DNA of 64,000 nt from Salipiger sp. IMCC34102 (GTDB lineage Bacteria > Pseudomonadota > Alphaproteobacteria > Rhodobacterales > Rhodobacteraceae). Both the position numbers and the translations under genes were made by a program. The stretch is taken from assembly GCF_004145405.1 (NCBI RefSeq), contig NZ_SELQ01000002.1, positions 372,001 to 436,000 of the forward strand, in the 5' to 3' direction. Of this stretch, positions 1 to 9,105 are shown piece by piece; within the stretch, counting starts at the first letter, position 1, and each line of letters starts with the position of its first letter. Below the pieces are notes generated by a model. It was not told where the DNA came from. It searched no databases and saw nothing but the letters and a program-made list of their open reading frames with translations.

Positions 1-586
1 AGATCGTCGCGGCCATACCCAGCCGGATCGCTTCCTGCTGGTTGTCGGCGGCCCCGTTGAGCGGCGACCAGTCGGTCCGCGCGACGGAGGTGTCGGCCCC
101 TTCCAGCGGCGCCGGGGCGGTGCCGCCCATCGCGGTGGAGAAGTGCGTCAACGGTTCCGAGACGCCGTAGAACATCAGGCCGATGCCCATGCCGGCCGCA
201 AAGAGCATCGCGAACCAACCAAGGTAGGTGTAGTCGGCCGTCGCGTCCGCCCCGCCCAGCCGCACACGGCCCAGCGGAGAGACGATGAGGAACAGGCAGA
301 ACAGCACGAAGATGTTCGCCGCCGTCAGAAAGAACCAGTCGAAGCCCTGCGTGACCGCGCTGAACAGCCAGCTGAACGCGCCACTGGCCTGTTCGGGAAG
401 CGCCAGCGTGTAGAACACGAAGGCGATGACCGCACCCGCCGACACGCCGAAGACGGGGTTGTGGATGTCGTATCCGATCCTGCCGAAGGAACCTTCGATG
501 TTGTCCTGTCCAATGTCGTATTCGGTCTCGATGGTGTTAACGGCACCATCGGGCTCGGGTATACCCTGCCCAGTTGTGTCAGTCAT
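1..586 (-). CDS. BCCT family transporter, N-terminal part (cut by window edge)
   Basis: This is the first 195 residues of a betaine/carnitine/choline transporter, an inner-membrane carrier that takes up quaternary ammonium osmolytes with sodium or proton. The ATG at 586 has GGAG seven bases upstream. About 35 polar residues precede the first membrane segment, and a second follows. The glycine-rich BCCT motif is clear as GMGIGLMFYGVSEP near residues 137-150. The rest of the protein lies left of the window. It is downstream of a second BCCT gene on the same strand but separated by a terminator, so it is probably its own unit. Substrate (betaine, choline or carnitine) cannot be told from this part. 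Confidence 0.9.
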   Translation of the reverse strand, partial: MTDTTGQGIPEPDGAVNTIETEYDIGQDNIEGSFGRIGYDIHNPVFGVSAGAVIAFVFYTLALPEQASGAFSWLFSAVTQGFDWFFLTAANIFVLFCLFLIVSPLGRVRLGGADATADYTYLGWFAMLFAAGMGIGLMFYGVSEPLTHFSTAMGGTAPAPLEGADTSVARTDWSPLNGAADNQQEAIRLGMAATI

Positions 587-610
587 AAACGGACTCCAAA
601 TTTTACATGT

Positions 611-625
611 GTGTTAACCTAACAC
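611..625. promoter_or_regulatory. palindrome GTGTTA-ACC-TAACAC upstream of BCCT gene
   Basis: A perfect 6+3+6 inverted repeat lies 25 bases upstream of the start codon of the partial BCCT gene. This is where a repressor would block its promoter or leader. It has the size and symmetry of a dimeric repressor operator. Which regulator would bind is unknown, and no regulator gene lies next to it in the window. Confidence 0.4.
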
Positions 626-670
626 GCGTTTACCCGTCGGCGCAAACCCGCCGTTCACCTCGGGGGCAAT

Positions 671-703
671 AAAAAAAGGCCCCGCGTCTTGGCGCGAGGC
701 CCT
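671..703 (-). terminator. intrinsic terminator after the 574-aa BCCT gene
   Basis: On the minus strand a 9-bp stem (GGCCTCGCG with CGCGGGGCC, one G-U pair) with a 6-base loop is followed directly by seven T. It sits 22 bases after the stop codon at 725 and separates the two BCCT genes. Confidence 0.85.
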
Positions 704-724
704 TGCCTGCCGGTGTTCAGGCGG

Positions 725-2449
725 CTATTCGGCCGGGCTGGGTTGCCCCGGCCGGCCCTGGGCGGCACCCTTTTGGTGGTGCAGCTCCGCGACGTTGGGC
801 TCCGCCGTCGTGGGCATCCCCGCCTTCAGCCGACGGCTGTCCAGCCAGATCGCCTTGATCAGCGACACGGCCATCAGCACCATCACCACCGAGAACGGCA
901 GCGCCCCGATCACCATGGCGGTCTGGATCGCGCCGATCCCGCCGATGATCAGCAGGGCCGCCACCACCGCGCCAAGCGCCACGCCCCAGAAGATGATGTG
1001 GGGCCGCGCTTTGGGGCCCTCGTCGCCCGCGGCGTTGATCGTGTTGACGATCAGCACCGCCGAGTCCGCCGAGGTCACGAGGTAGGTCATCAGCAGTACC
1101 ACGATGATGACGGCCATGGCGTACTGCAGGATCTCGCTGCCGATGAGGATATCGGTCATGGCGAAGATCTTGCCGCCGTCCGTCGCCTCGAAGATGGCGC
1201 CGCCCGCCTGGCCCGACAGTTCGAGGTCGATGGCGGTGCCGCCCGCCCAGGCGAACCAGACGAAGCACATCAGTGCGGGCACCAGGATCGCGCCGAGCAC
1301 GAACTCGCGGATCGTCCGCCCCTTGGAAATCCGGGCCAGGAACAGGCCCACGAAGGGCGCGAAGGCCACCCACCAGGCCCAGTAGAAGACCGTCCAGCCG
1401 CCCTGCCAGCTGGCTAGCGCCACGTCCGTCTCGCTCTCGCCGCCGTAGACGCTGACCATCATGGCGGGAAGCGCCACGATATATTCCCAGATGCCCACGA
1501 AGAACGCCTGTGCGCCGAAGAAGGTCGCGCCGAAGATCATCAAAAAGCCCAGCAGGAAGATCGACAGCACCATGTTGAGGTTGGACAGCCACTTGATGCC
1601 CTTGCCCACGCCAGACAGCGCCGACAGGGTCGAGGCGCCCATGATCACCGTGATCGCCACCAGGATCCCCAGCACAGAGGGGCTCACCGCACCCTCCGCG
1701 TCGGTGCGCATCAGCCAGTCGCCGACGCCGATCCGGCTCAACCCGTCGATGAACTGGTTCACGCCGAAGCCCAGCGTCTGCGCCACGCCCAGGACCGTGG
1801 CGATCACCGCCACCGCGTCGATCACGTGCCCCAGCTTGCCCGACAGCCGCGCGCCGAAGAGCGGCGTCAGCGAAGAGCGGATCGTCAGCGGCAGGCTACG
1901 CCGGTAGGCGAAGAACGCAAGTCCCAGCCCCGCGATGGCGTAGGCCGACCAGGCGGTGAACCCCCAATGCAGGTAGGACCACTTGAAGGCGTTCATCGCG
2001 TTGTCGGCGCCCGCCGCCGTGGCGCCCCCCAGGATCACGTCGGGGTTGTTGTTGAAGTGATAGATCGGCTCGGCCACGGCCCAGGTCAGCATGCCGACCC
2101 CGATCCCGGCCCCGAACATCATCGAAAACCACGAGAAGTTGTCGAACTCGGGCACGTCATCCGGCAGGCCCAGCTTCAGCTTGCCCGCGATGGGCCAGCA
2201 GGCCAGCCCGAGGCAGACGATCACGAAGAAGGCCATCACGGCCACGTACCAAGTGGCGAAGTTCGTCAGGATGAAGCTGTTGAACTCGCCCAGGATGCGG
2301 CCCGCGTTGTTCGGAAAGGCCACCGCCCAGATCACCAGCAACCCGATGACGATCTTGGACGACAACGTCACGTCGAGGTTGAAGCCGGAGTAGAACCCCC
2401 GCTTCGCCACCTTGATCGGCAGATCGGTCAATATCGGTTTGAGCGCCAT
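725..2449 (-). CDS. BCCT family transporter (574 aa)
   Basis: This is a complete betaine/carnitine/choline transporter, an inner-membrane secondary carrier for compatible solutes such as glycine betaine. The length is normal for the family and about twelve hydrophobic segments are visible. The glycine motif reads GIGVGMLTWAVAEP near residues 114-127. The aromatic family signature WTVFYWAWWVAFAPFVGLF is present near residues 353-371. The ATG at 2449 follows a GGAGA ribosome site. A strong terminator follows the gene. The C-terminus is short (about 50 residues after the last membrane segment), so there is no long osmosensory tail like that of BetP. The substrate is not predictable from sequence alone. 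Confidence 0.93.
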   Translation of the reverse strand: MALKPILTDLPIKVAKRGFYSGFNLDVTLSSKIVIGLLVIWAVAFPNNAGRILGEFNSFILTNFATWYVAVMAFFVIVCLGLACWPIAGKLKLGLPDDVPEFDNFSWFSMMFGAGIGVGMLTWAVAEPIYHFNNNPDVILGGATAAGADNAMNAFKWSYLHWGFTAWSAYAIAGLGLAFFAYRRSLPLTIRSSLTPLFGARLSGKLGHVIDAVAVIATVLGVAQTLGFGVNQFIDGLSRIGVGDWLMRTDAEGAVSPSVLGILVAITVIMGASTLSALSGVGKGIKWLSNLNMVLSIFLLGFLMIFGATFFGAQAFFVGIWEYIVALPAMMVSVYGGESETDVALASWQGGWTVFYWAWWVAFAPFVGLFLARISKGRTIREFVLGAILVPALMCFVWFAWAGGTAIDLELSGQAGGAIFEATDGGKIFAMTDILIGSEILQYAMAVIIVVLLMTYLVTSADSAVLIVNTINAAGDEGPKARPHIIFWGVALGAVVAALLIIGGIGAIQTAMVIGALPFSVVMVLMAVSLIKAIWLDSRRLKAGMPTTAEPNVAELHHQKGAAQGRPGQPSPAE

Positions 2450-2539
2450 CTCGTGTTCTCCGTCATGCAGGGCCCCGTGCCCTGCTCTGACGGGTTTTTT
2501 ATACGCGGCCCGCGCCTTCTCCTACGAAAATCGACGCTT

Positions 2540-3523
2540 TCAGCCGTTTACATCCACGACGACGCGCCCGCGCACCTGTCCGTCGAGAATCTCCGCGCCA
2601 AGCTTCGGCAGATCCGAAAGCGTCGCGGGCTGGATCATCGCGTCGAGCTTGTCCAAAGGCAGGTCCCGCGCGATCCGCTCCCAGGCTCGCTGCCGACTCT
2701 CGAAGGGCTGCAGGACCGAGTCGATCCCCAGCAGGCTGACCCCGCGCAGCAGGAAGGGAATGACCGTCGCGGGCAGATCCGCCCCGCCGGCCAGCCCCAC
2801 GGCGGCGACCGAGGCCCCATATTCCATCTGACCCAGCACTCGCGCCAGCATGGCGCCGCCCACCGCGTCGACGCAGCCGCCCCAGCGCTCGCCTTCGAGC
2901 GGTTTCTTCACCGTCTCGTTGATCTCGTCGCGGGCCACGATCTCGGCCGCCCCCAGGTCGCGCAGGTAGTCGGCGCTCTCGGGCCGACCGGTCACGCAGG
3001 CCACCCGGTGACCGAGGCCCGCCAGGATCGTCGTCGCGACCGACCCCACCCCCCCGGAGGCGCCGGTCACCAGCACCGGACCTGCCTTGATCCCCCGATC
3101 CTCCAGCGCCATGACCGCCAGCATTGCGGTGAAGCCCGCCGTGCCCACGGCCATCGCGGCCCGCGTCGTCAGCCCCTCTGGCAAGGGGACCAGCCAGTCG
3201 GCCTTCACCCGCGCCTTTTGCGCGTAACCGCCCCAATGCGCCTCACCCACGCGCCAGCCGGTCAGCACGACCTTGTCGCCCGGGGCATAGCGATCGTCCG
3301 AGGACTCCTCGACCGTCCCGGCGAAATCGATGCCCGGCACGTGCGGATAGGTCCGCACGAGGCCGCCGCCCGACCCGATGCACAACCCGTCCTTGTAATT
3401 GACGGTCGTATATTCGACCGAGACCAGAACTTCGCCCTCCGGCAGGTCGGAGACCTCAAGCTGCTCGACCTGCGCCGAGGTCTTCCCGTCATCGCCCTTT
3501 CGCACCACTACCGCGTCGAACAT
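2540..3523 (-). CDS. acuI: acrylyl-CoA reductase AcuI, NADPH-dependent (MDR family)
   Basis: This is a medium-chain dehydrogenase/reductase of the YhdH/AcuI branch (327 aa). It reduces acryloyl-CoA to propionyl-CoA and so detoxifies acrylate arising from DMSP cleavage or 3-hydroxypropionate metabolism. The opening MFDAVVVRK and the NYKDGLC segment are typical of the branch. The nucleotide-binding loop is GASGGVGSVA at residues 154-163. No zinc-ligand cysteine set is seen, as expected for this branch. I chose the ATG at 3523, preceded by GGGAGAG, over an upstream in-frame ATG at 3613 whose extension has no family similarity. No dmd or ddd genes lie beside it here. The gene leader carries a dispersed repeat (3540-3571). 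Confidence 0.87.
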   Translation of the reverse strand: MFDAVVVRKGDDGKTSAQVEQLEVSDLPEGEVLVSVEYTTVNYKDGLCIGSGGGLVRTYPHVPGIDFAGTVEESSDDRYAPGDKVVLTGWRVGEAHWGGYAQKARVKADWLVPLPEGLTTRAAMAVGTAGFTAMLAVMALEDRGIKAGPVLVTGASGGVGSVATTILAGLGHRVACVTGRPESADYLRDLGAAEIVARDEINETVKKPLEGERWGGCVDAVGGAMLARVLGQMEYGASVAAVGLAGGADLPATVIPFLLRGVSLLGIDSVLQPFESRQRAWERIARDLPLDKLDAMIQPATLSDLPKLGAEILDGQVRGRVVVDVNG

Positions 3524-4009
3524 CGCATCTCTCCCTTCATTCATCTGGCAAATCAAACTCCCGCCGGAGGCTCCGACAGTGCCGTCCCGCCCTGCCTCCG
3601 CAACGGCTCGCACAGCATCTTTTCATCGCAAGCAGCCTCACCGGTAAGCGCCGCCTGCTTCGCACCGCCGCGCCTCCCCGCAAAAAACCGGGCGCATGCT
3701 GCGAACGCGATGGTCTCCTCCAGGTCGGAGCGACACACACCCCGCCCGCCATCAAGGCCCATCTCGCCCGGCGGATCAAGCGGCGTCCTGCCTGAAAACA
3801 CCTCTTGGGCGCCCCGAACACCGGGGGCAAACCCGATCGCGATCGACGACATGGCAACTCCAGTGAGCACAGCCGCCACGGCACCTTGCAATCGCAGGTC
3901 CTTCCCCGTCAGGCGGGTCCCCCCGATGAGGCGCCTTGACGCTTGAACGGCGCGGCGCGCAGCCCTAGCATTCCCCGCAACAAGACCATTCAACCGGGAG
4001 ACTTCCATC
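3524..4009. other. 486-bp intergenic region without a convincing gene
   Basis: This stretch separates acuI from the solute-binding protein gene. It holds the acuI ribosome site, the 32-bp dispersed repeat at 3540-3571 and the leader of the downstream gene. A 163-codon minus-strand open frame spans it, but it runs into the start of the next gene, has no ribosome site and resembles no family I know. I see no RNA gene or clear terminator. Confidence 0.5.
3540..3571. repeat. dispersed 32-bp intergenic element, copy 1
   Basis: On the minus strand the element begins GCCTCCGGCGGGAGTTT and ends GCCAGATGAA. It matches a second copy at 54644-54675 at 29 of 32 positions. It lies in the 5' leader of acuI, ending 17 bases before the start codon. 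Elements with this CCTCCGGCGGGAG core are familiar in Rhodobacterales intergenic DNA; their function is not established. Confidence 0.7.
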
Positions 4010-5047
4010 ATGAACCGCATCTTGTGCACCACCGCCCTCATCACCCTCGCCTCCGCCGCGGCGGCCCAGGACGATAGCCTTCTGGTCTTCGACTACCCGG
4101 GCTTCGAGAATCCCGATTTCCACACCGGCTACATCGAGAAGAACGGCGACACGCCGTCCTTCACCTTCTTCGGCGACGAGGACGAGGCCTTCCAGAAGAT
4201 CCGCTCCGGCTTCCAGGCGGATGTCGCGCACATCTGCGCGGGATCGGTCACCAAGTGGGCCGACAGCGGGATCCTCGATCCCTGGGATACCAGCCGGATC
4301 GACGCCTACGAGGATCTCGACAGCAACCTCACCGGCGAGGACGTGGCCGCGGGTGAAGATGTCTACTTCATCCCGACCGATTTCGGCTCGACCGCCATCG
4401 CCTACAACCCCGACGAGGTGCCGGCCGAGGACGTAAGCTCGCTCAACGTCTTCCAGAACCCCGCCTACGCGGGCCGCATGACGCTGCCCGACAACGTCGA
4501 CGACGCCTATGCACTGGCCTACCTCGCGACCGGCGTGGACAACTGGACCAACGCCACCGACGAGCAATTCGAGGCCGCGTCGAACTGGCTGCGCGAGGTG
4601 CACCCCAACCTGCGCACCTACTGGACCGATCCCGCGGAACTGGCGCAGCTCATGGCCTCGGGCGAAATCCTCGTAAGCTGGGCCTGGAACGAGACCTATC
4701 CCACGATGGTCGAGGAAAATCGCCCCATCGGCTTCCAGCGCGAAGCGGCGGAAGGCTCGTCGCTCTGGCTGTGCGGCTACGTCAACCTGTCCGACGGGCA
4801 AGGGTCCGAGGACAGGGCCTATGACTACCTTAACGCGATGCTGGCGCCTGCCTCGGTCGAGCCGCTGCTGGCCGAAGGGTTCGGATCGGCGAACGCCGTC
4901 GCCCTCAACGAGGTGGTCAGCGAAGAGGACCTCGCCGCTTCCGGGCTCGAACCCATCGCCGTTCCGGTGCTCGCGCAGCTGCCGATGAGCAACGAGATGC
5001 GTGAACGCCAAGCCGAGACCTTCGAGCTGATCAAGGCCGGCTTCTGA
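4010..5047 (+). CDS. extracellular solute-binding protein, PotD-like (ABC uptake)
   Basis: This is a periplasmic substrate-binding protein (345 aa) of the spermidine/putrescine (PotD) type. It starts with a clear signal peptide MNRILCTTALITLASAAAAQ, cut after about residue 19. The body fits the two-lobed fold; segments such as YFIPTDFGSTAIAYNPDEV and GEILVSWAWNETY match the family pattern. Proteins of this type hand polyamines, or related amines, to an ABC permease. No permease or ATPase gene adjoins it, which is unusual, so its partners must be elsewhere. The gene has its own terminator. Substrate is uncertain. Confidence 0.85.
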   Translation: MNRILCTTALITLASAAAAQDDSLLVFDYPGFENPDFHTGYIEKNGDTPSFTFFGDEDEAFQKIRSGFQADVAHICAGSVTKWADSGILDPWDTSRIDAYEDLDSNLTGEDVAAGEDVYFIPTDFGSTAIAYNPDEVPAEDVSSLNVFQNPAYAGRMTLPDNVDDAYALAYLATGVDNWTNATDEQFEAASNWLREVHPNLRTYWTDPAELAQLMASGEILVSWAWNETYPTMVEENRPIGFQREAAEGSSLWLCGYVNLSDGQGSEDRAYDYLNAMLAPASVEPLLAEGFGSANAVALNEVVSEEDLAASGLEPIAVPVLAQLPMSNEMRERQAETFELIKAGF

Positions 5048-5072
5048 TCCCACCCTTCAGACCGGGAATGAC

Positions 5073-5104
5073 AAGGCGGCCTTCTCACGAGGGCCGCCTT
5101 TTTC
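5073..5104 (+). terminator. intrinsic terminator after solute-binding protein
   Basis: A perfect 9-bp stem (AAGGCGGCC with GGCCGCCTT) with a 10-base loop runs into TTTTT, 25 bases after the stop codon at 5047. Confidence 0.9.
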
Positions 5105-5334
5105 GTACCACCCGGATTCGCGATCGCCGCCTCCCAATCCACGCCAGGCAGCTCTCACGCACGCCCGCATCGAGGCCCCACTCGCGGCCGTGCGGCCTCG
5201 CGCCCGGACTTCTTTAAGCCCGAGATACCACGGGGGACGTCCGCGGGACGGGGGGTAGAGCCCCTCCCCGGCTGGGCAGTCCCTCCCGCCGAACTAGCTT
5301 CCGACGGAACGCATAGTGACAAAGGACGCTTTCC

Positions 5335-5682
5335 ATGGACCTTATCAACATCCTGCTGGCCCTTCTGTCCATCGGCTTCGGCGCACTCGGCTGGCTGGCA
5401 CCGCGCTACACGATGGACAAGCTCGACCTCGCCACGAAGAACGACAGCACCATGGGCGTGTCAGAGGTCCGCGCGGCCTCGGGGGCGCTCTTCGTGGGTC
5501 TGGGGCTTGGCGCCTTGCTTACCGGCCTGCCCGGCGCCTATGCGGCGATCGGCTTCGCATGGGGGGGCGGCGCGGTCGGACGGCTGACCTCGATCGTGCT
5601 GGACGGGTCCAGCCGTTCAAAGTGGATCTTCTTCGCGGTGGAGGCCGTCGTGGGACTCCTGGCCATCGCGATCAACCTGTGA
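5335..5682 (+). CDS. small membrane protein, DUF4345-like
   Basis: This 115-residue protein has four hydrophobic segments (about residues 3-22, 47-65, 68-82 and 95-114). The central SEVRAASGALFVGLGLG segment and GRLTSIVLDG resemble the DUF4345 family of small inner-membrane proteins, whose function is unknown. The ATG has AAAGGA eight bases upstream. It reads in the same direction as the acylase gene 62 bases downstream and may be co-transcribed with it. Confidence 0.7.
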   Translation: MDLINILLALLSIGFGALGWLAPRYTMDKLDLATKNDSTMGVSEVRAASGALFVGLGLGALLTGLPGAYAAIGFAWGGGAVGRLTSIVLDGSSRSKWIFFAVEAVVGLLAIAINL

Positions 5683-5744
5683 CGCTTTCCTCCACGCGCG
5701 CGGTTGGCTAGACACGAGGCCAACCGCAGCGACGAGGCACCCAC

Positions 5745-8210
5745 ATGGCAAGACTTTTCCGATGGCTCCTGCGGCTCGCGACCGTCCTGTTCGTCGTCGT
5801 TCTCGGGGGACTGGTGCTGGTGTGGTACTTCGCCTCGCGCTCCCTGCCCGACATCGACGGCACCCACACGGTCGCAGGCATCACGGCACCGGTCGAGATC
5901 GTGCGCGACAACGCCGCCGTGCCGCATATCTTCGGCCAGACCGACGAGGATACCTACTTCGCGCTGGGCTACGCCCATGCGCAGGACCGCCTGTGGCAGA
6001 TGACGATGCTGCGGCGCACCGCCCAGGGCCGCCTGTCGGAACTCTTCGGGCCGCGCACCGTGTCGATCGACAATCTGTTGCGCAGGCTCGACCTCTACAA
6101 TCTGGCCGTCTCCTCGGTGGAGACGCAGGACGCGCAGACGACCTCCGCACTGGAGGCCTATGCCGATGGCGTGAACGCCTGGCTGGAAGAGATCAACTCG
6201 GGCGCCCACGGACGCGGCGCGCCGGAGATGTGGATCTTCGACCACGCCATCGCCCCCTGGCAGCCCGCCGACAGCATCGCGGTGCTCAAGCTGATGGCCT
6301 TGCAACTCTCGGGCCACGCCAGCAGCGAAGTGCTGCGCGCGCGCACGTCCCTCATGGTCCCGCCCGAGCGGCTGGCGGACATCCTGCCCGATGATCCCTC
6401 GCGCGGGATCGCGGCCTTGCCGGAATACCGCGCGATGATCGACGGGGTGGAGCCGGGCCTGCGCAGCGCAAGGGCCTTCGACGACCCGTTGTCGCCGGTG
6501 AAATCGCACGAGCTTTCGGGTGCCTCGAACGCCTGGGCGGCGGGCATCGACAGGGCCGCCGCCGGTTCGACCTTGCTGGCCAACGATCCTCACCTGGGGC
6601 TGACCGCCCCCGGAATCTGGTACCTCGCGCGGCTGCAACTCGAAACCGGCGACGTGATCGGCGCCACGATCCCGGGCCTGCCGGTGGTCCTGTCGGGTCG
6701 CAGCGCGGACATCGGCTGGGGCGTGACGACCGCTTACGTCGACGATCAGGACATTCACCTCGAAGAGGTCAATCCCGACAATCCCGGGCAGTACCGCACG
6801 CCCGACGGCTGGGCCGATTTTCGCAGCCGCGACAGCATCGTGCGCGTCAAGGGCGCGCCCGCGATCACTCTGCGGCTGCGCTGGACAGACAATGGCCCCG
6901 TCCTGCCCGGTCCCGTCTACGAGGTGGGCACCGTCACCCCGCCGGGGCACGTGGCCTCGCTGTCCTGGACGGCGCTGTCGGGGTCGGACCCGTCGGTTTC
7001 TGCCGCGATGGCGATGATGCGGGCCCGCACGATCGAAGCCGCCATCGACGCGGCCGAAAGCTACATGGCACCGGCCCAGAACCTGACGCTGGCGGATCGC
7101 ACGGACGTGGCGCTCAAGACCATCGGAGTCATCCCCCGCCGCGATCCCGCCCATCAAAGCCAAGGGCGCATGCCGTCCTACGGCTACCTGCCCGAGAACC
7201 GCTGGGACGGGCGGATGCCCTACGACACCAACCCCGAGTTCATAGCCCCCGAGGGCGGGATTCTGGGCAATACCAACAACAAGACCGTGGACCGGCCCTT
7301 CCCCGATCACGTCAGCTTCCGCTGGGGCGATACGCAGCGGATCAATCGCTGGCGGCGGCTCATGCAAAGCCGCCAGGTCCACACGCGCGACAGCTTCATC
7401 GAGGCGCAACTCGACACCGTCAGCTTCACCGCCCGGTCGCTCCTGCCCCTGATCGGCGCCGACCTGTGGTTCACCGGCGAAGCCGCGCCCGAGAACACAC
7501 CCGAACGCCGCCGCCAGATCGCCCTGTCGCTGCTGGCCGACTGGAATGGCGAGATGAACGAGCACCTGCCGGAGCCGCTCATCTACGCGGCCTGGATCCG
7601 CGCCTTGCAGGACCGGCTGATCCGCGACGAGCTGGGCCCGCTGGCCGAGGAGTTCACCCACGTCGATCCGGTCTTCATCGAGCGGGTCTATCGCGACGTG
7701 GGCGGCGCCGCCGCCTGGTGCGACGTGGCCCAGTCGGCTCCGGAGGAGACCTGCACCCAGATCGCCCGGCTGGCGCTCGACGATGCGCTGCAATGGATCG
7801 ACGAAACCTACGGCACCAACATCGAGGCATTGCGCTGGGGCGATGCCCACCAGGCGACCCACGACCACCCGACGCTCGGGGAGGTGCCGGTGCTGCAATG
7901 GTTCGTCAACATCCGGCAATCGACCTCGGGCGGCGACAACACGCTGATGCGCGGGCGCACCTCGGGAACCGGACCGCACCCGTTCCGCAACGTCCACGCG
8001 GCCGGCTACCGGGGGGTCTACGATTTCGCCGATCCCGACAGCTCGGTCTACGTGACGGCCACCGGCCAGTCCGGGCATTTCCTGTCGCGCTACTACGACA
8101 ACCTGGGCGAGCTCTGGCGGCGCGGGGAATACGTGCCGATGTCCCTCGACCCGGCGCTGGCGCGCGCGGCGGCCCTCGGCACGCTGACGTTGATGCCGGA
8201 GGTCCGCTGA
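5745..8210 (+). CDS. penicillin acylase family protein (Ntn hydrolase)
   Basis: This 821-residue member of the penicillin amidase (S45) family cleaves amide bonds, in relatives of N-acyl homoserine lactones, beta-lactams or lipopeptides. The chain is made as a precursor and cut before a serine that becomes the nucleophile. That residue is Ser261 in SGASNAWA, followed by NDPHL at 280-284, both typical. Instead of a cleavable signal it has an N-terminal membrane anchor (about residues 9-31), so the enzyme probably faces the periplasm. It is close to the usual length. Whether it is a quorum-quenching acylase cannot be decided from sequence. Confidence 0.9.
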   Translation: MARLFRWLLRLATVLFVVVLGGLVLVWYFASRSLPDIDGTHTVAGITAPVEIVRDNAAVPHIFGQTDEDTYFALGYAHAQDRLWQMTMLRRTAQGRLSELFGPRTVSIDNLLRRLDLYNLAVSSVETQDAQTTSALEAYADGVNAWLEEINSGAHGRGAPEMWIFDHAIAPWQPADSIAVLKLMALQLSGHASSEVLRARTSLMVPPERLADILPDDPSRGIAALPEYRAMIDGVEPGLRSARAFDDPLSPVKSHELSGASNAWAAGIDRAAAGSTLLANDPHLGLTAPGIWYLARLQLETGDVIGATIPGLPVVLSGRSADIGWGVTTAYVDDQDIHLEEVNPDNPGQYRTPDGWADFRSRDSIVRVKGAPAITLRLRWTDNGPVLPGPVYEVGTVTPPGHVASLSWTALSGSDPSVSAAMAMMRARTIEAAIDAAESYMAPAQNLTLADRTDVALKTIGVIPRRDPAHQSQGRMPSYGYLPENRWDGRMPYDTNPEFIAPEGGILGNTNNKTVDRPFPDHVSFRWGDTQRINRWRRLMQSRQVHTRDSFIEAQLDTVSFTARSLLPLIGADLWFTGEAAPENTPERRRQIALSLLADWNGEMNEHLPEPLIYAAWIRALQDRLIRDELGPLAEEFTHVDPVFIERVYRDVGGAAAWCDVAQSAPEETCTQIARLALDDALQWIDETYGTNIEALRWGDAHQATHDHPTLGEVPVLQWFVNIRQSTSGGDNTLMRGRTSGTGPHPFRNVHAAGYRGVYDFADPDSSVYVTATGQSGHFLSRYYDNLGELWRRGEYVPMSLDPALARAAALGTLTLMPEVR

Positions 8211-8280
8211 CGACGGCTGCCGCGTCGGACCGCTGTGAACGTGTTAACCTTTTGGTAACATTTTTTGTCTAGCAGGACCC

Positions 8281-9105
8281 ATGATCCGTTCGCTGCGCGA
8301 TATACCTCTCGTCCTGTTGCGTCTGGCGACGCCGACGGGGCGGATCAGCGCGCTGCTGAAGTTCATGGCGTTCAATGCCCTGATCTATGTGATCTCGGTG
8401 GCCTTAGAATACGGGCTGACCGGCACGATCCTGCATGAAACACCGGTTCGGGTCGCGATCATCTTCGGCACCTCGACCCCTTTCATCTTGTTGCTGATGT
8501 TCGGGTTTTCCGTGGCGCGCCAGTCCAATGCACGGTTGGCCAATCTGGCGGCGACCGATCCCATGACCCGCCTGCCGAACCGCCGGGCCTTCTTCGACGG
8601 CATCGCGGAAAGTCGGCGGACGGGCGCACGCGGCTATCTCGCGATCCTCGATGCGGACCGGTTCAAGACGATCAACGACACGCTCGGCCATGATGCGGGC
8701 GACCGGGCCCTTCTGGCCGTTGCCGACTGGATGCGGCGCCGGGCGGGACCGGAGCTTCTCTTCGCGCGGATCGGGGGGGAGGAGTTCGGCGTCCTGGCCA
8801 CCGGCGCATCGGCCCGGTCCGCGATCGACGCGATCGAAACCGACCTTTGCCCGAACCTGTGCTTCGGCTTGCAGGACGAGGGTCCGACCAGATCGCTTAC
8901 GCTGTCGGCCGGGGTCGTGGTCTTCGATCCCGATCTCGACCCCCATGACATGCTGCGCGAAGCGGACGCGGCGCTCTACCGCTCGAAGATCGCCGGTGGC
9001 GCCAGGTTGACGCGATCGGCCGCGCGCTTCCACGAAGCGGCACCGAACCTGTCCCCGAAATCTTACGAGCGGAGCGCCCACAGGGCGACCGGTGCGGGTG
9101 CGTGA
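8281..9105 (+). CDS. membrane-bound diguanylate cyclase (GGDEF domain)
   Basis: This 274-residue protein makes the second messenger cyclic di-GMP from two GTP. Two membrane segments (about 28-46 and 58-79) are followed by a GGDEF domain from about residue 88 to 250. The active site is intact as GGEEF (165-169), and the LTRLPNRR-like region (here MTRLPNRRAFF) and DADRFKTIND are conserved. The RxxD inhibitory site just before GGEEF is absent, so product inhibition is unlikely. It has no recognisable sensory domain beyond the membrane part. It lies alone, 70 bases after the acylase gene. Confidence 0.92.
   Translation: MIRSLRDIPLVLLRLATPTGRISALLKFMAFNALIYVISVALEYGLTGTILHETPVRVAIIFGTSTPFILLLMFGFSVARQSNARLANLAATDPMTRLPNRRAFFDGIAESRRTGARGYLAILDADRFKTINDTLGHDAGDRALLAVADWMRRRAGPELLFARIGGEEFGVLATGASARSAIDAIETDLCPNLCFGLQDEGPTRSLTLSAGVVVFDPDLDPHDMLREADAALYRSKIAGGARLTRSAARFHEAAPNLSPKSYERSAHRATGAGA

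Noticed and set aside
2471-2503. Hairpin and T run between the BCCT gene and acuI as a terminator
   Set aside because: The T run is on the plus strand while both flanking genes read on the minus strand, and it is separated from the stem.
3553-4044. 163-codon minus-strand frame upstream of acuI
   Set aside because: No ribosome site, no family resemblance, and it runs into the signal peptide coding region of the next gene on the other strand.
5538-8078. 846-codon minus-strand frame opposite the penicillin acylase gene
   Set aside because: Antisense shadow of a clear plus-strand gene; no motif, signal or ribosome site.
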